A stretch of DNA of 64,000 bases. Origin: Xanthobacteraceae bacterium. GTDB lineage: Bacteria; Pseudomonadota; Alphaproteobacteria; Rhizobiales; Xanthobacteraceae. The notes under the pieces were generated by a model, which did no database searches, was not told where the DNA came from, and saw only the letters and a list, made by a program, of their open reading frames with translations. A program made the translations under genes and the position numbers. Shown in pieces: positions 27,869-37,274 of the stretch; the stretch's first letter is position 1, and every line of letters starts with the position of its first letter. The DNA lies in the NCBI GenBank assembly GCA_022841625.1, contig JALHRD010000002.1, positions 62,001 to 126,000 of the forward strand, given 5' to 3'.

Positions 27869-29229
27869 ACCGGCACGCCCTGGCCGTCCTTACCGCAGGT
27901 GCCGACGCCGGTGTCGAGCTTGAGGTCGTTGCCGATCATGCTGACCCGGTTGAGGTCGGTGGGGCCATTGCCGATCAGCATCGCGCCCTTGAGCGGCGCG
28001 CCGACCTTGCCGTTCTCGATCCGGTAGGCCTCGGTGACGTTGAACACGTATTTGCCCGAGGTGATATCGACCTGGCCGCCGCCGAAATTAACCGCATAGA
28101 TGCCGTTCTTGACCGATGCGAGGATTTCGGCGGGGTCGTGCGCGCCGGCAATCATATAGGTGTTGGTCATGCGCGGCATCACCACATGGGCGTAGCTCTC
28201 GCGCCGCCCATTGCCGGTTGGCGCCATGCCCATCAGCCGCGCGTTCTGGCGATCCTGCATATAGCCGGTGAGGATGCCGTCCTCGATCAGCACGGTGCGG
28301 CCGGTCGGCGTGCCTTCGTCGTCGATCGAGAGCGAGCCGCGGCGTTTCGATAGCGTGCCATCGTCGACCACGGTGACGCCTTTTGACGCCACGCGTTGGC
28401 CCATCAGGCCGGCGAAGGCGGAGGTCTTTTTGCGGTTGAAGTCGCCCTCGAGGCCATGGCCGACTGCTTCATGCAGCATCACGCCCGGCCAGCCGGGGCC
28501 TAGGACGACATCCATTTCACCGGCTGGTGCCGGCACCGCTTCGAGATTGGTGAGCGCCTGGCGCACGGCTTCGTCGACCGCGAGCTTCCATCGGGTCTCG
28601 TCCAGGAACGGCTCGAAGCCCTCGCGCCCGCCATAGCCGTAGCTACCGACCTCTTGCCGGTTACCGTCGCCGACGACCACCGAGACATTGACGCGCACCA
28701 GCGGCCGCACATCGCGATATTCGTCGCCATCGGCCCGCAGAATTTCGACCACCTGCCACGACGCGGCCAATGAGGCCGTCACCTGCCGCACCCGCGGGTC
28801 CTTGGCGCGCGCATAGGCGTCGATGGTCTCCAGCAGTTTCACCTTGGTTTCGAAGATCGGTGCACCGAGCGGGTTTTCATCGCCGTAAAGGTGCGCATTG
28901 GTGCGCGCCGGCGCGGCGGCATATTGCCCGCTATAGCCGCCTTTGACCGCGCGGACTGCGTCCGCTGCCCGCGCCACTGCGGCGTCCGAGAGATCGGAGG
29001 CGTGGGCATAGCCGACCGCCTCATCCTTGACCGCCCGGAGGCCGAAACCTTGGGCGGTGTCGTAGGTCGCCTGTTTCAGGCGCCCATTGTCGAAGGCCAT
29101 CACCTCGGATTGACGGTATTCCAGGAAGAGTTCACCGTCGTCGGCACCCTCCAAGCCGTGGGACAAGTGCCGGCGGGCGGCGCTCCGGTCGAGGCCGGCG
29201 CGATCAAGCAGCGAAAGGGTGGCGGTCAT
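27811..29229 (-). CDS. tldD: Metalloprotease TldD
   Basis: A 472-residue protein of the TldD/PmbA family, a zinc protease that, with TldE, processes small peptides such as microcin B17. The metal-binding motif HEAVGHGLEGD is present at about residue 257, and the C-terminal substrate-groove GVGTCGKDGQGVPVGVGQP is intact. The ATG at 29229 has GGGAG five bases away; ATGs at 29253 and 29301 are poorer. No tldE lies in the window. The order tldD, ialB, coxB is common in related genomes. Its last 58 bases match the segment at 27170-27227. Confidence 0.95.
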   Translation of the reverse strand: MTATLSLLDRAGLDRSAARRHLSHGLEGADDGELFLEYRQSEVMAFDNGRLKQATYDTAQGFGLRAVKDEAVGYAHASDLSDAAVARAADAVRAVKGGYSGQYAAAPARTNAHLYGDENPLGAPIFETKVKLLETIDAYARAKDPRVRQVTASLAASWQVVEILRADGDEYRDVRPLVRVNVSVVVGDGNRQEVGSYGYGGREGFEPFLDETRWKLAVDEAVRQALTNLEAVPAPAGEMDVVLGPGWPGVMLHEAVGHGLEGDFNRKKTSAFAGLMGQRVASKGVTVVDDGTLSKRRGSLSIDDEGTPTGRTVLIEDGILTGYMQDRQNARLMGMAPTGNGRRESYAHVVMPRMTNTYMIAGAHDPAEILASVKNGIYAVNFGGGQVDITSGKYVFNVTEAYRIENGKVGAPLKGAMLIGNGPTDLNRVSMIGNDLKLDTGVGTCGKDGQGVPVGVGQPTLRMDRITVGGTG

Positions 29230-29331
29230 GGCAGCTCCCGTTGCGGCAGTCATGCACAAATAACGCGTTGGCGGTTGGGTTACGAGGGGTACCCGCCACA
29301 ATCGGCGTGAATATGAATAGCGGTGGCACGC

Positions 29332-29859
29332 TTACGGTAACTTGTCGAAACCTTCACCGAAGCCCCTGAGGCTCATCGGAAATCCGATGCCTTCTTCAGG
29401 GGTCTGGAAAATGATGAAGGTCGCGGTCTTGCGGCTGCGCATCTGCTTGATCAGGTTCTGATCCATGACCACTTCGGCCACACAGCCATTCGGCAGGCAG
29501 CGCACAAAGCCGGAGCGCCCGACATCCTCGTTGTCGATCTTGAGGCCCAGGCCGGACGGCAGCAGCACGCCCAATGGCGCGATGACCCGCATCAGCCGCG
29601 ATTTATTGTCCGCGGTCTTCAGCACAATGACCGTGAGCCCAATATTGGCGCGGTCTTCCGCGGTTACGCTCTGAATCAAGGCGCATTGCTCGCCTTGAGC
29701 CCCCGGCGGCGTATCACACCGGATTTGCCAGTCGGCATGGACTGAACGGACCACACCCTGCGCTGAAGGCTGGCCGGTCACGGCGATGAGGCTGCAAGCC
29801 GTGCCGATTACGAGCTGTGCGACTCTGCTTGCAAACCGTTCGGGCTGAAACAAAACCAT
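29332..29859 (-). CDS. Invasion-associated locus B (IalB) family protein
   Basis: A 175-residue secreted protein with a signal peptide (about residues 1-34, LVIGTACSLIAVTGQPSAQG) and the IalB core: WQIRCDTPPGAQGEQCALIQ, then PLGVLLPSGLGLKIDNEDVG, CLPNGCVAEVVMD and the C-terminal FRGF-like SLRGFGEGFDKL. Four cysteines form two disulfide-like pairs. The family is named after a Bartonella gene but is widespread in free-living relatives, where its role is unclear. It stands between tldD and coxB, the usual place in the group, 440 bases from coxB. Confidence 0.88.
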   Translation of the reverse strand: MVLFQPERFASRVAQLVIGTACSLIAVTGQPSAQGVVRSVHADWQIRCDTPPGAQGEQCALIQSVTAEDRANIGLTVIVLKTADNKSRLMRVIAPLGVLLPSGLGLKIDNEDVGRSGFVRCLPNGCVAEVVMDQNLIKQMRSRKTATFIIFQTPEEGIGFPMSLRGFGEGFDKLP

Positions 29860-30299
29860 AATGCCTCAATCTTTCACGCGTCTTGCCCCTCGAATTGTCT
29901 TGGGGAACTGCTGGGGACCGCCCCAGGGCAGCGGGTCGGACCGAATCACCGCGGGTCGACCTGCGCGGCGACCGCAAGAAGGGGTCACCGGTTCTTAGGG
30001 CGGTAAAATAGCCCATTGTGGCGGACAATGGGAACCCCAGACGCACGGCTGCAAGGCATCGCCCGCCGCGCCATGCCCGGACGCCAAATATCGCATGGGA
30101 ACTCGGCGCAAGATGCATTGCGACCGGGCCGGAATTGTGGTTTTGAGTGCCTGGGAATCCCCAAAGGTTCCTGTCTGCACCTGACGAGGAGCCGCCTATC
30201 GTGGGCGTCACACCCGGCGGCGTGTCGTATCCGGGGGTATTGGCCTCAGCGACTTGCACGCCCAGGCTTTGCAGGCATGACGGCTTCATCGAAGGAGCG
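29860..30299. other. Intergenic region before coxB
   Basis: A 440-base gap between divergent ialB and coxB. An 8-base perfect inverted repeat CCCATTGT/ACAATGGG with a GGCGG loop lies at 30012-30032. An open frame from 30147 joins the coxB frame but its leader shows no homology or signal peptide. No promoter could be assigned with confidence. Confidence 0.5.
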
Positions 30300-31178
30300 A
30301 TGACGACGATGCTGGTGTTCAAGCGGCTTGCCGCCCTGGCGGTTACGATCGGTGCCATTCTGGTGGGTGCAGGGGTGGCTATGGCAGGTGACGGGCAGCC
30401 GTCACCATGGCAGTTGGGCTTCCAACAGTCGGCCAGCCCGGTAATGGACCGGATCAACGAGTTCCACACACTCGTGCTCTACATCATCATCGCGATCTCG
30501 CTGTTCGTGCTCGCGCTGCTGCTGATCATCATGGTGCGGTTCAACGCGCGGGCCAATCCGACGCCGTCGCGCACGACCCACCACACCGGCTTGGAGGTCG
30601 CCTGGACCCTGATCCCGGTGGTCATTCTGGTGCTGATTGCGATCCCGTCGTTCCGGCTGTTGTTTTATCAGCTCAACATTCCCGCGATGAGCGCGGAGCA
30701 GGGCGACGTCACCATCAAGGCGGTGGGCAAGCAGTGGTTCTGGACCTACAGCTACCCTGACCATGGCAATTTTGAATTCGATTCGCTGATGGTTCGCGAT
30801 CCCAAGCAATTGCGGCCCGACCAGCCGCGGCTGCTGGGCGTCGACAACGAGCTGGTGGTGCCGGTCAACAAGAATGTCCGCGTCATCACCACTGGTGCCG
30901 ATGTGATCCACGCGTTCGCGGTGCCGGCGTTCGGCATCAAAATCGATTCGATCCCGGGTCGCATCAACGAGACTTGGTTCCGCGCCACCCGCGAAGGCAT
31001 CTATTACGGGCAGTGCTCGGAACTCTGCGGCAAGGATCACGCGTATATGCCGATCGCGGTCCGCGTCGTCAGCGAGGACCGCTTCAAGGCCTGGCTTGAG
31101 GGCGCGCGCAAGAAATTCGCGCGCGAGGACGCAATCCCAGCCACGGTGGCAACGGCGGAACAATCGATCGCGCGCTGA
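30300..31178 (+). CDS. coxB: Cytochrome c oxidase subunit II
   Basis: A 292-residue subunit of the aa3-type oxidase carrying the CuA electron-entry site. It has a signal peptide (residues about 5-29), two membrane helices (about 58-80 and 101-120) and a periplasmic cupredoxin domain with the aromatic VGKQWFWTYSYPD and the CuA ligands in GQCSELCGKDHAYM. The start is the ATG at 30300 directly after GAAGGAG (spacing is short; an ATG at 30309 is possible). It opens the cox operon: coxB-coxA-ctaB-coxF-ctaG-coxC. A strong palindrome lies between it and coxA. Confidence 0.96.
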   Translation: MTTMLVFKRLAALAVTIGAILVGAGVAMAGDGQPSPWQLGFQQSASPVMDRINEFHTLVLYIIIAISLFVLALLLIIMVRFNARANPTPSRTTHHTGLEVAWTLIPVVILVLIAIPSFRLLFYQLNIPAMSAEQGDVTIKAVGKQWFWTYSYPDHGNFEFDSLMVRDPKQLRPDQPRLLGVDNELVVPVNKNVRVITTGADVIHAFAVPAFGIKIDSIPGRINETWFRATREGIYYGQCSELCGKDHAYMPIAVRVVSEDRFKAWLEGARKKFAREDAIPATVATAEQSIAR

Positions 31179-31182
31179 ACGA

Positions 31183-31230
31183 CCCCCTCCCTTACCCTCC
31201 CCCGCAAGCGGGGGAGGGTAAGGGAGGGGG
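31183..31230. repeat. Perfect 23-base inverted repeat between coxB and coxA
   Basis: Two 23-base arms, perfectly complementary, separated by only AA: the left arm starts CCCCCTCCC and ends CCCGC, and the right arm mirrors it. No T-run follows, so it is not a typical rho-independent terminator. It lies five bases after the coxB stop. The core, with apex CCGCAAGCGG, is related to the element in the helicase gene at 8635. Confidence 0.9.
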
Positions 31231-31240
31231 CAGGCGGTAA

Positions 31241-32875
<1,635 letters not shown>

Positions 32876-32886
32876 GCCACTGATCG

Positions 32887-33840
32887 ATGAGCATGATCGG
32901 CGATATCGCGAGGCTGCCGGCTGGCGTGCCAGAGACGGCGGCGCGTCCGCAGGTCAGCGTGGCGACCGCCGAGGACTATGTCGCGCTGCTCAAGCCGCGC
33001 GTCATGTCGCTGGTGGTGTTCACGGCGCTGGTCGGGCTGATGGCGGCGCCCGGACCGATCCATCCGGTGCTGGCCTTCACGGCGTTGTTGTGCATTGCAG
33101 TCGGTGCCGGCGCGTCTGGCGCCCTGAACATGTGGTATGATGCCGACATCGATGCGCTGATGACGCGCACCGCTGGCCGGCCAATCCCGCGCCGCCGCAT
33201 CGCTCCCGGCGAGGCGCTTGGCTTCGGCATCACGCTCGCCGGTTTCGCGGTGGTGGTGCTGGGTCTGCTGGTGAGCTGGCTCGCCGCCGCGCTGCTCGCC
33301 TTCACCATTCTCTTCTACGTGGTCGTCTATACCATGTGGCTCAAGCGCTCGACGCCGCAGAACATTGTCATCGGCGGTGCTGCCGGGGCGCTTCCGCCTG
33401 TGATCGGCTGGGCGGCGGTGACCGGTTCGATCACGCTTGAGCCGCTCTTGCTGTTTCTCATCATTTTTGTCTGGACGCCGCCGCATTTCTGGGCGCTGGC
33501 GCTGATCCGTACTGAGGATTATGCGCGCGCTGGCGTGCCGATGCTGCCGGTGGTCGCCGGCGCCGCGGCGACGCGCCGCCAGATCATGATCTATTCGCTG
33601 CTGCTCATCCCAGTCGGTGCGTCGCCCTGGCTGTTTGGCTATGCCGGGCTGGTCTATGGCCTGACGGCGCTCGTCGCCGGTGCGCTGATGCTGGCGTTTG
33701 CCTGGCGCGTATGGACCAGGACCGAGGGTAAGGCGGCGACGACCGCCGCGCGGCAGATGTTTATCTATTCTATCCTGTACCTGTTCGGCCTGTTTGCGGT
33801 CCTCTTGGTTGAGAGCATCGCGGGTCGGGTGGTCGGATGA
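32887..33840 (+). CDS. ctaB: Protohaem IX farnesyltransferase (haem O synthase)
   Basis: A 317-residue UbiA-family membrane prenyltransferase that adds a farnesyl group to haem B to make haem O for the oxidase. The prenyl-diphosphate binding motif is [19 protein letters not shown] (DxxxD) at about residue 81, and the second aspartate-type loop is near [12 protein letters not shown]. About nine membrane helices follow. It begins 11 bases after coxA and is part of the operon. Confidence 0.95.
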   Translation: MSMIGDIARLPAGVPETAARPQVSVATAEDYVALLKPRVMSLVVFTALVGLMAAPGPIHPVLAFTALLCIAVGAGASGALNMWYDADIDALMTRTAGRPIPRRRIAPGEALGFGITLAGFAVVVLGLLVSWLAAALLAFTILFYVVVYTMWLKRSTPQNIVIGGAAGALPPVIGWAAVTGSITLEPLLLFLIIFVWTPPHFWALALIRTEDYARAGVPMLPVVAGAAATRRQIMIYSLLLIPVGASPWLFGYAGLVYGLTALVAGALMLAFAWRVWTRTEGKAATTAARQMFIYSILYLFGLFAVLLVESIAGRVVG

Positions 33841-33847
33841 GGTCGCT

Positions 33848-34006
33848 ATGGACAATAAGCCCGATCCGACCGAACTCACCGAGGAGCAGAAGCGCAGCCG
33901 GCGCTCGCGCTCGATCGCGATTGCGATGGTGCTCGGTGTCCTTGTGGTCCTGTTCTATTTCGTCACGCTGGTCAAGGGACCGGCAGTTCTGAACCGTCCG
34001 TTGTGA
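33848..34006 (+). CDS. coxF: CoxF-like small cytochrome oxidase accessory protein
   Basis: A 52-residue protein with a charged N terminus (DPTELTEEQKRSRRSRS) and a single membrane helix (about residues 24-43, IAMVLGVLVVLFYFVTLV). It lies between ctaB and ctaG, exactly where coxF is found in alphaproteobacterial cox operons, and the ELTEEQKRRR pattern matches those proteins. It begins seven bases after the ctaB stop and ends seven before ctaG. Its role is presumed to be assembly or stability of the oxidase. Confidence 0.85.
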   Translation: MDNKPDPTELTEEQKRSRRSRSIAIAMVLGVLVVLFYFVTLVKGPAVLNRPL

Positions 34007-34013
34007 AACCGCG

Positions 34014-34619
34014 ATGAGCACATCTCAGACCAGCGCACACACCAGCCGCCAACGCGATCTCCTGGTCGCCGGCGCCTGCGGTCTGTTCGCGGCCGCAATG
34101 GTGGGCATGGCCTATGCCGCGGTGCCGCTCTACGACTGGTTCTGCCGCACCACCGGCTTTGCCGGAACACCGATGCTGGCCAGCGCCGCGCCCGATCGCG
34201 TGCTCGATCGCACCGTCATCGTCCGGCTGGATGCCAATGTCGCCGGCGGATTGCCCTGGCGGTTCACGCCGGAGCGGAGCTTCGTCGAGGTCAGGGTTGG
34301 CGATGTCGTCACCGTGAACTACACGGTGCAAAACCAGTCCGCGCGCGAGACCGTCGGCAACGCGACCTACAATGTGTCGCCGCCTACGGTCGGTGCCTAT
34401 TTCTCCAAGATCAACTGCTTCTGCTTCACCGAGCAACGTCTCAAGGCAGGCGAGAAGCGCGAGATGCCGGTGGTGTTCTTTGTCGATCCGAAGATCGTGC
34501 AGGATGCCGAGCATGCCGGGCTCAACACGATCACGCTGTCCTACACCATGTATCGGGTGCGCCAGAGCGAGCCGCAGACCGTCGGCAGCGCGCGCGTGCC
34601 CCCGAACACGACGAACTGA
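34014..34619 (+). CDS. ctaG: Cytochrome c oxidase assembly protein CtaG (Cox11)
   Basis: A 201-residue copper chaperone for the CuB site. It has one N-terminal membrane anchor (about residues 17-39, with [19 protein letters not shown]) and a periplasmic domain with the copper-binding CFCF motif ([15 protein letters not shown], about residue 137) and the family's PVVFFVDPK strand. The start is the ATG at 34014. It lies between coxF and coxC in the operon. Confidence 0.95.
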   Translation: MSTSQTSAHTSRQRDLLVAGACGLFAAAMVGMAYAAVPLYDWFCRTTGFAGTPMLASAAPDRVLDRTVIVRLDANVAGGLPWRFTPERSFVEVRVGDVVTVNYTVQNQSARETVGNATYNVSPPTVGAYFSKINCFCFTEQRLKAGEKREMPVVFFVDPKIVQDAEHAGLNTITLSYTMYRVRQSEPQTVGSARVPPNTTN

Positions 34620-34633
34620 CGGAGAGACTGCCG

Positions 34634-35479
34634 ATGGCCAATGCCCACGCCAAGCACCACGATTACCATCTGGTCGATCCGAGCCCATGGCCGATCGTCG
34701 GCTCGGTCTCCGTCTTCGTGATGGCGATCGGCGCCATCTTCTGGATGCACCACACATTCGCAGCGGCGCCCTACATCTTTTTCGCGGGGCTTATCGGCGT
34801 TGCCTACACCATGATCGGGTGGTGGCGCGATGTGGCGCGCGAGGCGACGCACCAGGGCCATCACACCCGCGTCGTACAGATCTCCCACCGTTACGGGATG
34901 ATCCTGTTTATTGCATCGGAAGTGATGTTCTTCGTCGCTTGGTTCTGGGCCTATTTCAACGTCGCGCTGTTTCCGGCGGATGTGCATATGGTGGCGCGCA
35001 CCGAATTCGTTGGTGGCGTATGGCCGCCGAAGGGCATCGAAACCTTCGACCCCTGGCATTTGCCGCTGCTCAACACGCTGATCCTGCTGACCTCCGGATC
35101 GACCGTCACTTGGGCGCATCATGCGCTTTTGGAGGACGACCGGGAGGGGCTGAAGTGGGGCCTGATCCTGACCATTGTGCTGGGGGCGGCGTTCACCGCG
35201 GTGCAGGCCTATGAATATAGCCATGCCGCGTTCAAGTTCAGCGGCAATGTCTACGGTGCGACCTTCTTCATGGCGACCGGCTTCCACGGCGCCCATGTGC
35301 TGATCGGGACGACCTTCCTGATTGTATGCCTGCTGCGCGCCTATCTCGGTCACTTTACGTCCAAGCAGCACCTCGGCTTCGAATTTGCCGCTTGGTATTG
35401 GCATTTCGTCGACGTGGTGTGGATCTTCCTGTTCGCCTGCATCTATGTGTGGGGCGCGGGCGTGCCCGCCGCGAATTAA
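34634..35479 (+). CDS. coxC: Cytochrome c oxidase subunit III
   Basis: A 281-residue membrane subunit with seven helices. Recognisable blocks are [14 protein letters not shown] at the start, [20 protein letters not shown], the WFWAYF helix, and the C-terminal [19 protein letters not shown] of all subunit III proteins. It has a GGAGAG Shine-Dalgarno sequence. It ends the oxidase operon proper: a terminator-like hairpin follows at 35509. Confidence 0.96.
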   Translation: MANAHAKHHDYHLVDPSPWPIVGSVSVFVMAIGAIFWMHHTFAAAPYIFFAGLIGVAYTMIGWWRDVAREATHQGHHTRVVQISHRYGMILFIASEVMFFVAWFWAYFNVALFPADVHMVARTEFVGGVWPPKGIETFDPWHLPLLNTLILLTSGSTVTWAHHALLEDDREGLKWGLILTIVLGAAFTAVQAYEYSHAAFKFSGNVYGATFFMATGFHGAHVLIGTTFLIVCLLRAYLGHFTSKQHLGFEFAAWYWHFVDVVWIFLFACIYVWGAGVPAAN

Positions 35480-35508
35480 TTGCGCATAGCGATACGACAC
35501 ATTCGTGA

Positions 35509-35532
35509 GGGGCGGTCGCGCAAGACCGCCCC
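35509..35532 (+). terminator. Terminator-like hairpin after coxC
   Basis: GGGGCGGTC at 35509-35517 and its exact complement GACCGCCCC at 35524-35532 flank a six-base loop, followed by TTTCGCTT. The stem is strong but the T-run is short. It may attenuate transcription between coxC and the DUF983-surf1 pair. Confidence 0.6.
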
Positions 35533-35567
35533 TTTCGCTTGCCGCATGGATGCTTAGATTGAATTCA

Positions 35568-35954
35568 ATGGAGCAACCCGATCATTCATTCCGCGCGGCC
35601 CTTCGTCGGGGTGTTGGCGGCCGCTGTCCGCGCTGCGGGAAGGGTGCGCTGTTTGCGGGATTTCTTGCGGTCGCGCCGCGTTGCACGCATTGTGACTTGG
35701 ATTTCTCATTCGCCGATTCCGCGGACGGGCCGGCGTTCTTCGTGATGGCGTTTTCCGGTTTTGTGGTGGTGGCTGCGGCGCTGGCGGTGGAGGCGCTCTA
35801 TCAGCCGCCGTATTGGCTGCATGCGCTGTTGTGGGTTCCGCTGATGCTTGCGACCACGTTGTTGCCGCTGCGGCCCGCTAAAGGACTCCTCATTGCGGTG
35901 CAGTTTCATTATAAGGCCGCCGAAGGCCAGCCGGCCCGCGGCGACGGTCCGTGA
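35568..35954 (+). CDS. DUF983-family protein
   Basis: A 128-residue protein with an N-terminal zinc-ribbon (CPRCGKGALFAGFL and CTHCDLDFS, four cysteines) and two membrane helices (about residues 55-75 and 79-98). DUF983 genes are placed between coxC and surf1 in many alphaproteobacteria, which suggests an oxidase assembly role; nothing is proven. The ATG at 35568 is chosen because homology begins there. Its stop overlaps the surf1 GTG by four bases. Confidence 0.88.
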   Translation: MEQPDHSFRAALRRGVGGRCPRCGKGALFAGFLAVAPRCTHCDLDFSFADSADGPAFFVMAFSGFVVVAAALAVEALYQPPYWLHALLWVPLMLATTLLPLRPAKGLLIAVQFHYKAAEGQPARGDGP

Positions 35955-36673
35955 CCGGAAAGCGAAATTTCCTGCTGCCCGGCGCGCTGGTGGTCGGCGC
36001 ATTTGCAGTGCTGATCGCGCTCGGCGTCTGGCAACTTGAGCGCAAAGCCTGGAAGGACGCCCTGATCGCGACGCTGGCGCAGCGGATATCGGCGTCGCCG
36101 CTGCCGTTGCGTGAGCAATGGCAAAAGATGGTGTCCGGCGATGAATTCCGCCGCGTCACGGTGCGGGGGGAATTCGCCTCCGTCCGTGAGGCGCGTGTGT
36201 TCAGCGGCAGTGCCGGCCTGCGCGAGGATGTCAAAGGTCCGGGCTATTTTGCGTTTGCGCCGCTGCGGCTTCCCGATGGCGCGATTGTTGTCGTCAACCG
36301 CGGCTATGTCGACAATCGCAATCCCGATGCTGCGCTAAAGCCGATCGCTTTGCCCGCGCAGGTCCTTGAAATTGTCGGCGCCCTGCGCTGGCCCGAGCGG
36401 CCCGGCTGGTTCGTCACGCCCTATTCGGAGCGGCAGGATCTGTGGTTTGCGCGCGACCATCGCGCGATGGCTGCGCAATATGGCTGGGGCGAGGTCGCGC
36501 CGTTCTATGTCGAGATGGAAAGCCCGGCGCCGGCGGGCGGGGTGCCGCGGCCGGGCGTGTTGACGGTCAAGCTCCAGAGCAACCATCTGGGCTATGCGCT
36601 GACCTGGTTCGGGCTCGCCGGCGTTCTTGTTGTCGTGTTCGGCTTCTGGGTCCGAAGCCGCCATCGCGCATAG
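35951..36673 (+). CDS. SURF1-family cytochrome oxidase assembly protein
   Basis: A 240-residue protein with a membrane helix at each end (about residues 7-27, LLPGALVVGAFAVLIALGVW, and 213-234, YALTWFGLAGVLVVVFGFW) and a periplasmic domain between, the standard SURF1 plan. The family motifs LGVWQLERKAWK and VVVNRGYVDNRNP are intact. SURF1 helps insert haem A into subunit I. It starts with GTG overlapping the DUF983 stop. In related genomes thrC usually follows soon; here a different set of genes begins. Confidence 0.92.
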   Translation: MTGKRNFLLPGALVVGAFAVLIALGVWQLERKAWKDALIATLAQRISASPLPLREQWQKMVSGDEFRRVTVRGEFASVREARVFSGSAGLREDVKGPGYFAFAPLRLPDGAIVVVNRGYVDNRNPDAALKPIALPAQVLEIVGALRWPERPGWFVTPYSERQDLWFARDHRAMAAQYGWGEVAPFYVEMESPAPAGGVPRPGVLTVKLQSNHLGYALTWFGLAGVLVVVFGFWVRSRHRA

Positions 36674-36675
36674 CG

Positions 36676-37146
36676 TCAAGCGATCGGCAGCACGTTGGTA
36701 TACTTGACCTGCTCCAGCGCAAAACTCGACTCGATCGAGGCGATGCCTTCGAGGCGGGTGAGCTTCTGCTTCACGAACCGCTCGTAGGCTTCGAGATCGG
36801 GCACGACCACGCGCAGCCAATAGTCGCGCGAGCCCGTCATCAGATAGCACTCCAGCACCTCGGGCCAGCGCTCGACCGCCTTGGCGAAGCGATCGAGCGA
36901 TTCCTGCCTTTGCTTCTCGAGCTTGATTGAAACGAACACGCTGACCGGGAGGCCGACCATCCGCTGGTCGAGAACCGCAACGTAGCGCGCGATCACGCCG
37001 GACCGCTCCAGGTTGCGCACCCGGCGCAGGCAGGGCGAAGGCGAGAGGCCGATCTTGGCCGAAAGCTCGGCCAGGCTCATCCGACCGTTGGCTTGCAGGC
37101 CGGCCAGAATTTTCCGATCCAGCGCGTCCAAGGCAGTTTTGGGCAT
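36676..37146 (-). CDS. Lrp/AsnC-family regulator (MdeR-like)
   Basis: A 156-residue protein with an N-terminal helix-turn-helix (MSLAELSAKIGLSPSPCLRR, about residues 23-42) and the C-terminal RAM/AsnC ligand-binding domain (about 65-150; VLECYLMTGSRDYWLRVVVPD). It is divergent from an AceE-like dehydrogenase with TTGGCA half-sites between them. In Pseudomonas putida mdeR has the same relation to mdeB, and its product senses methionine or related amino acids. The same role is inferred here. It converges with surf1 with a three-base gap. Confidence 0.92.
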   Translation of the reverse strand: MPKTALDALDRKILAGLQANGRMSLAELSAKIGLSPSPCLRRVRNLERSGVIARYVAVLDQRMVGLPVSVFVSIKLEKQRQESLDRFAKAVERWPEVLECYLMTGSRDYWLRVVVPDLEAYERFVKQKLTRLEGIASIESSFALEQVKYTNVLPIA

Positions 37147-37170
37147 AAGTCATCCATTTCGGGTGCCGTT

Positions 37171-37218
37171 TTGGCAGATCATGCCAATTCATACGGGTCG
37201 TGTGAAGACAATTGGCAG
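37171..37218. promoter_or_regulatory. TTGGCA half-sites between the Lrp-like regulator and the AceE-like gene
   Basis: TTGGCA (37171-37176) and TGCCAA (37182-37187) form an inverted repeat with a five-base spacer, and a further TTGGCAG is at 37212-37218. All lie in the 128-base divergent gap. They are plausible operators for the Lrp-like protein; no binding evidence exists. Confidence 0.5.
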
Positions 37219-37274
37219 GTTTCGCCCCTCCCGCGGTAGAATAATGGTGCCATCGGCTGACGGGGCGATGCGCC

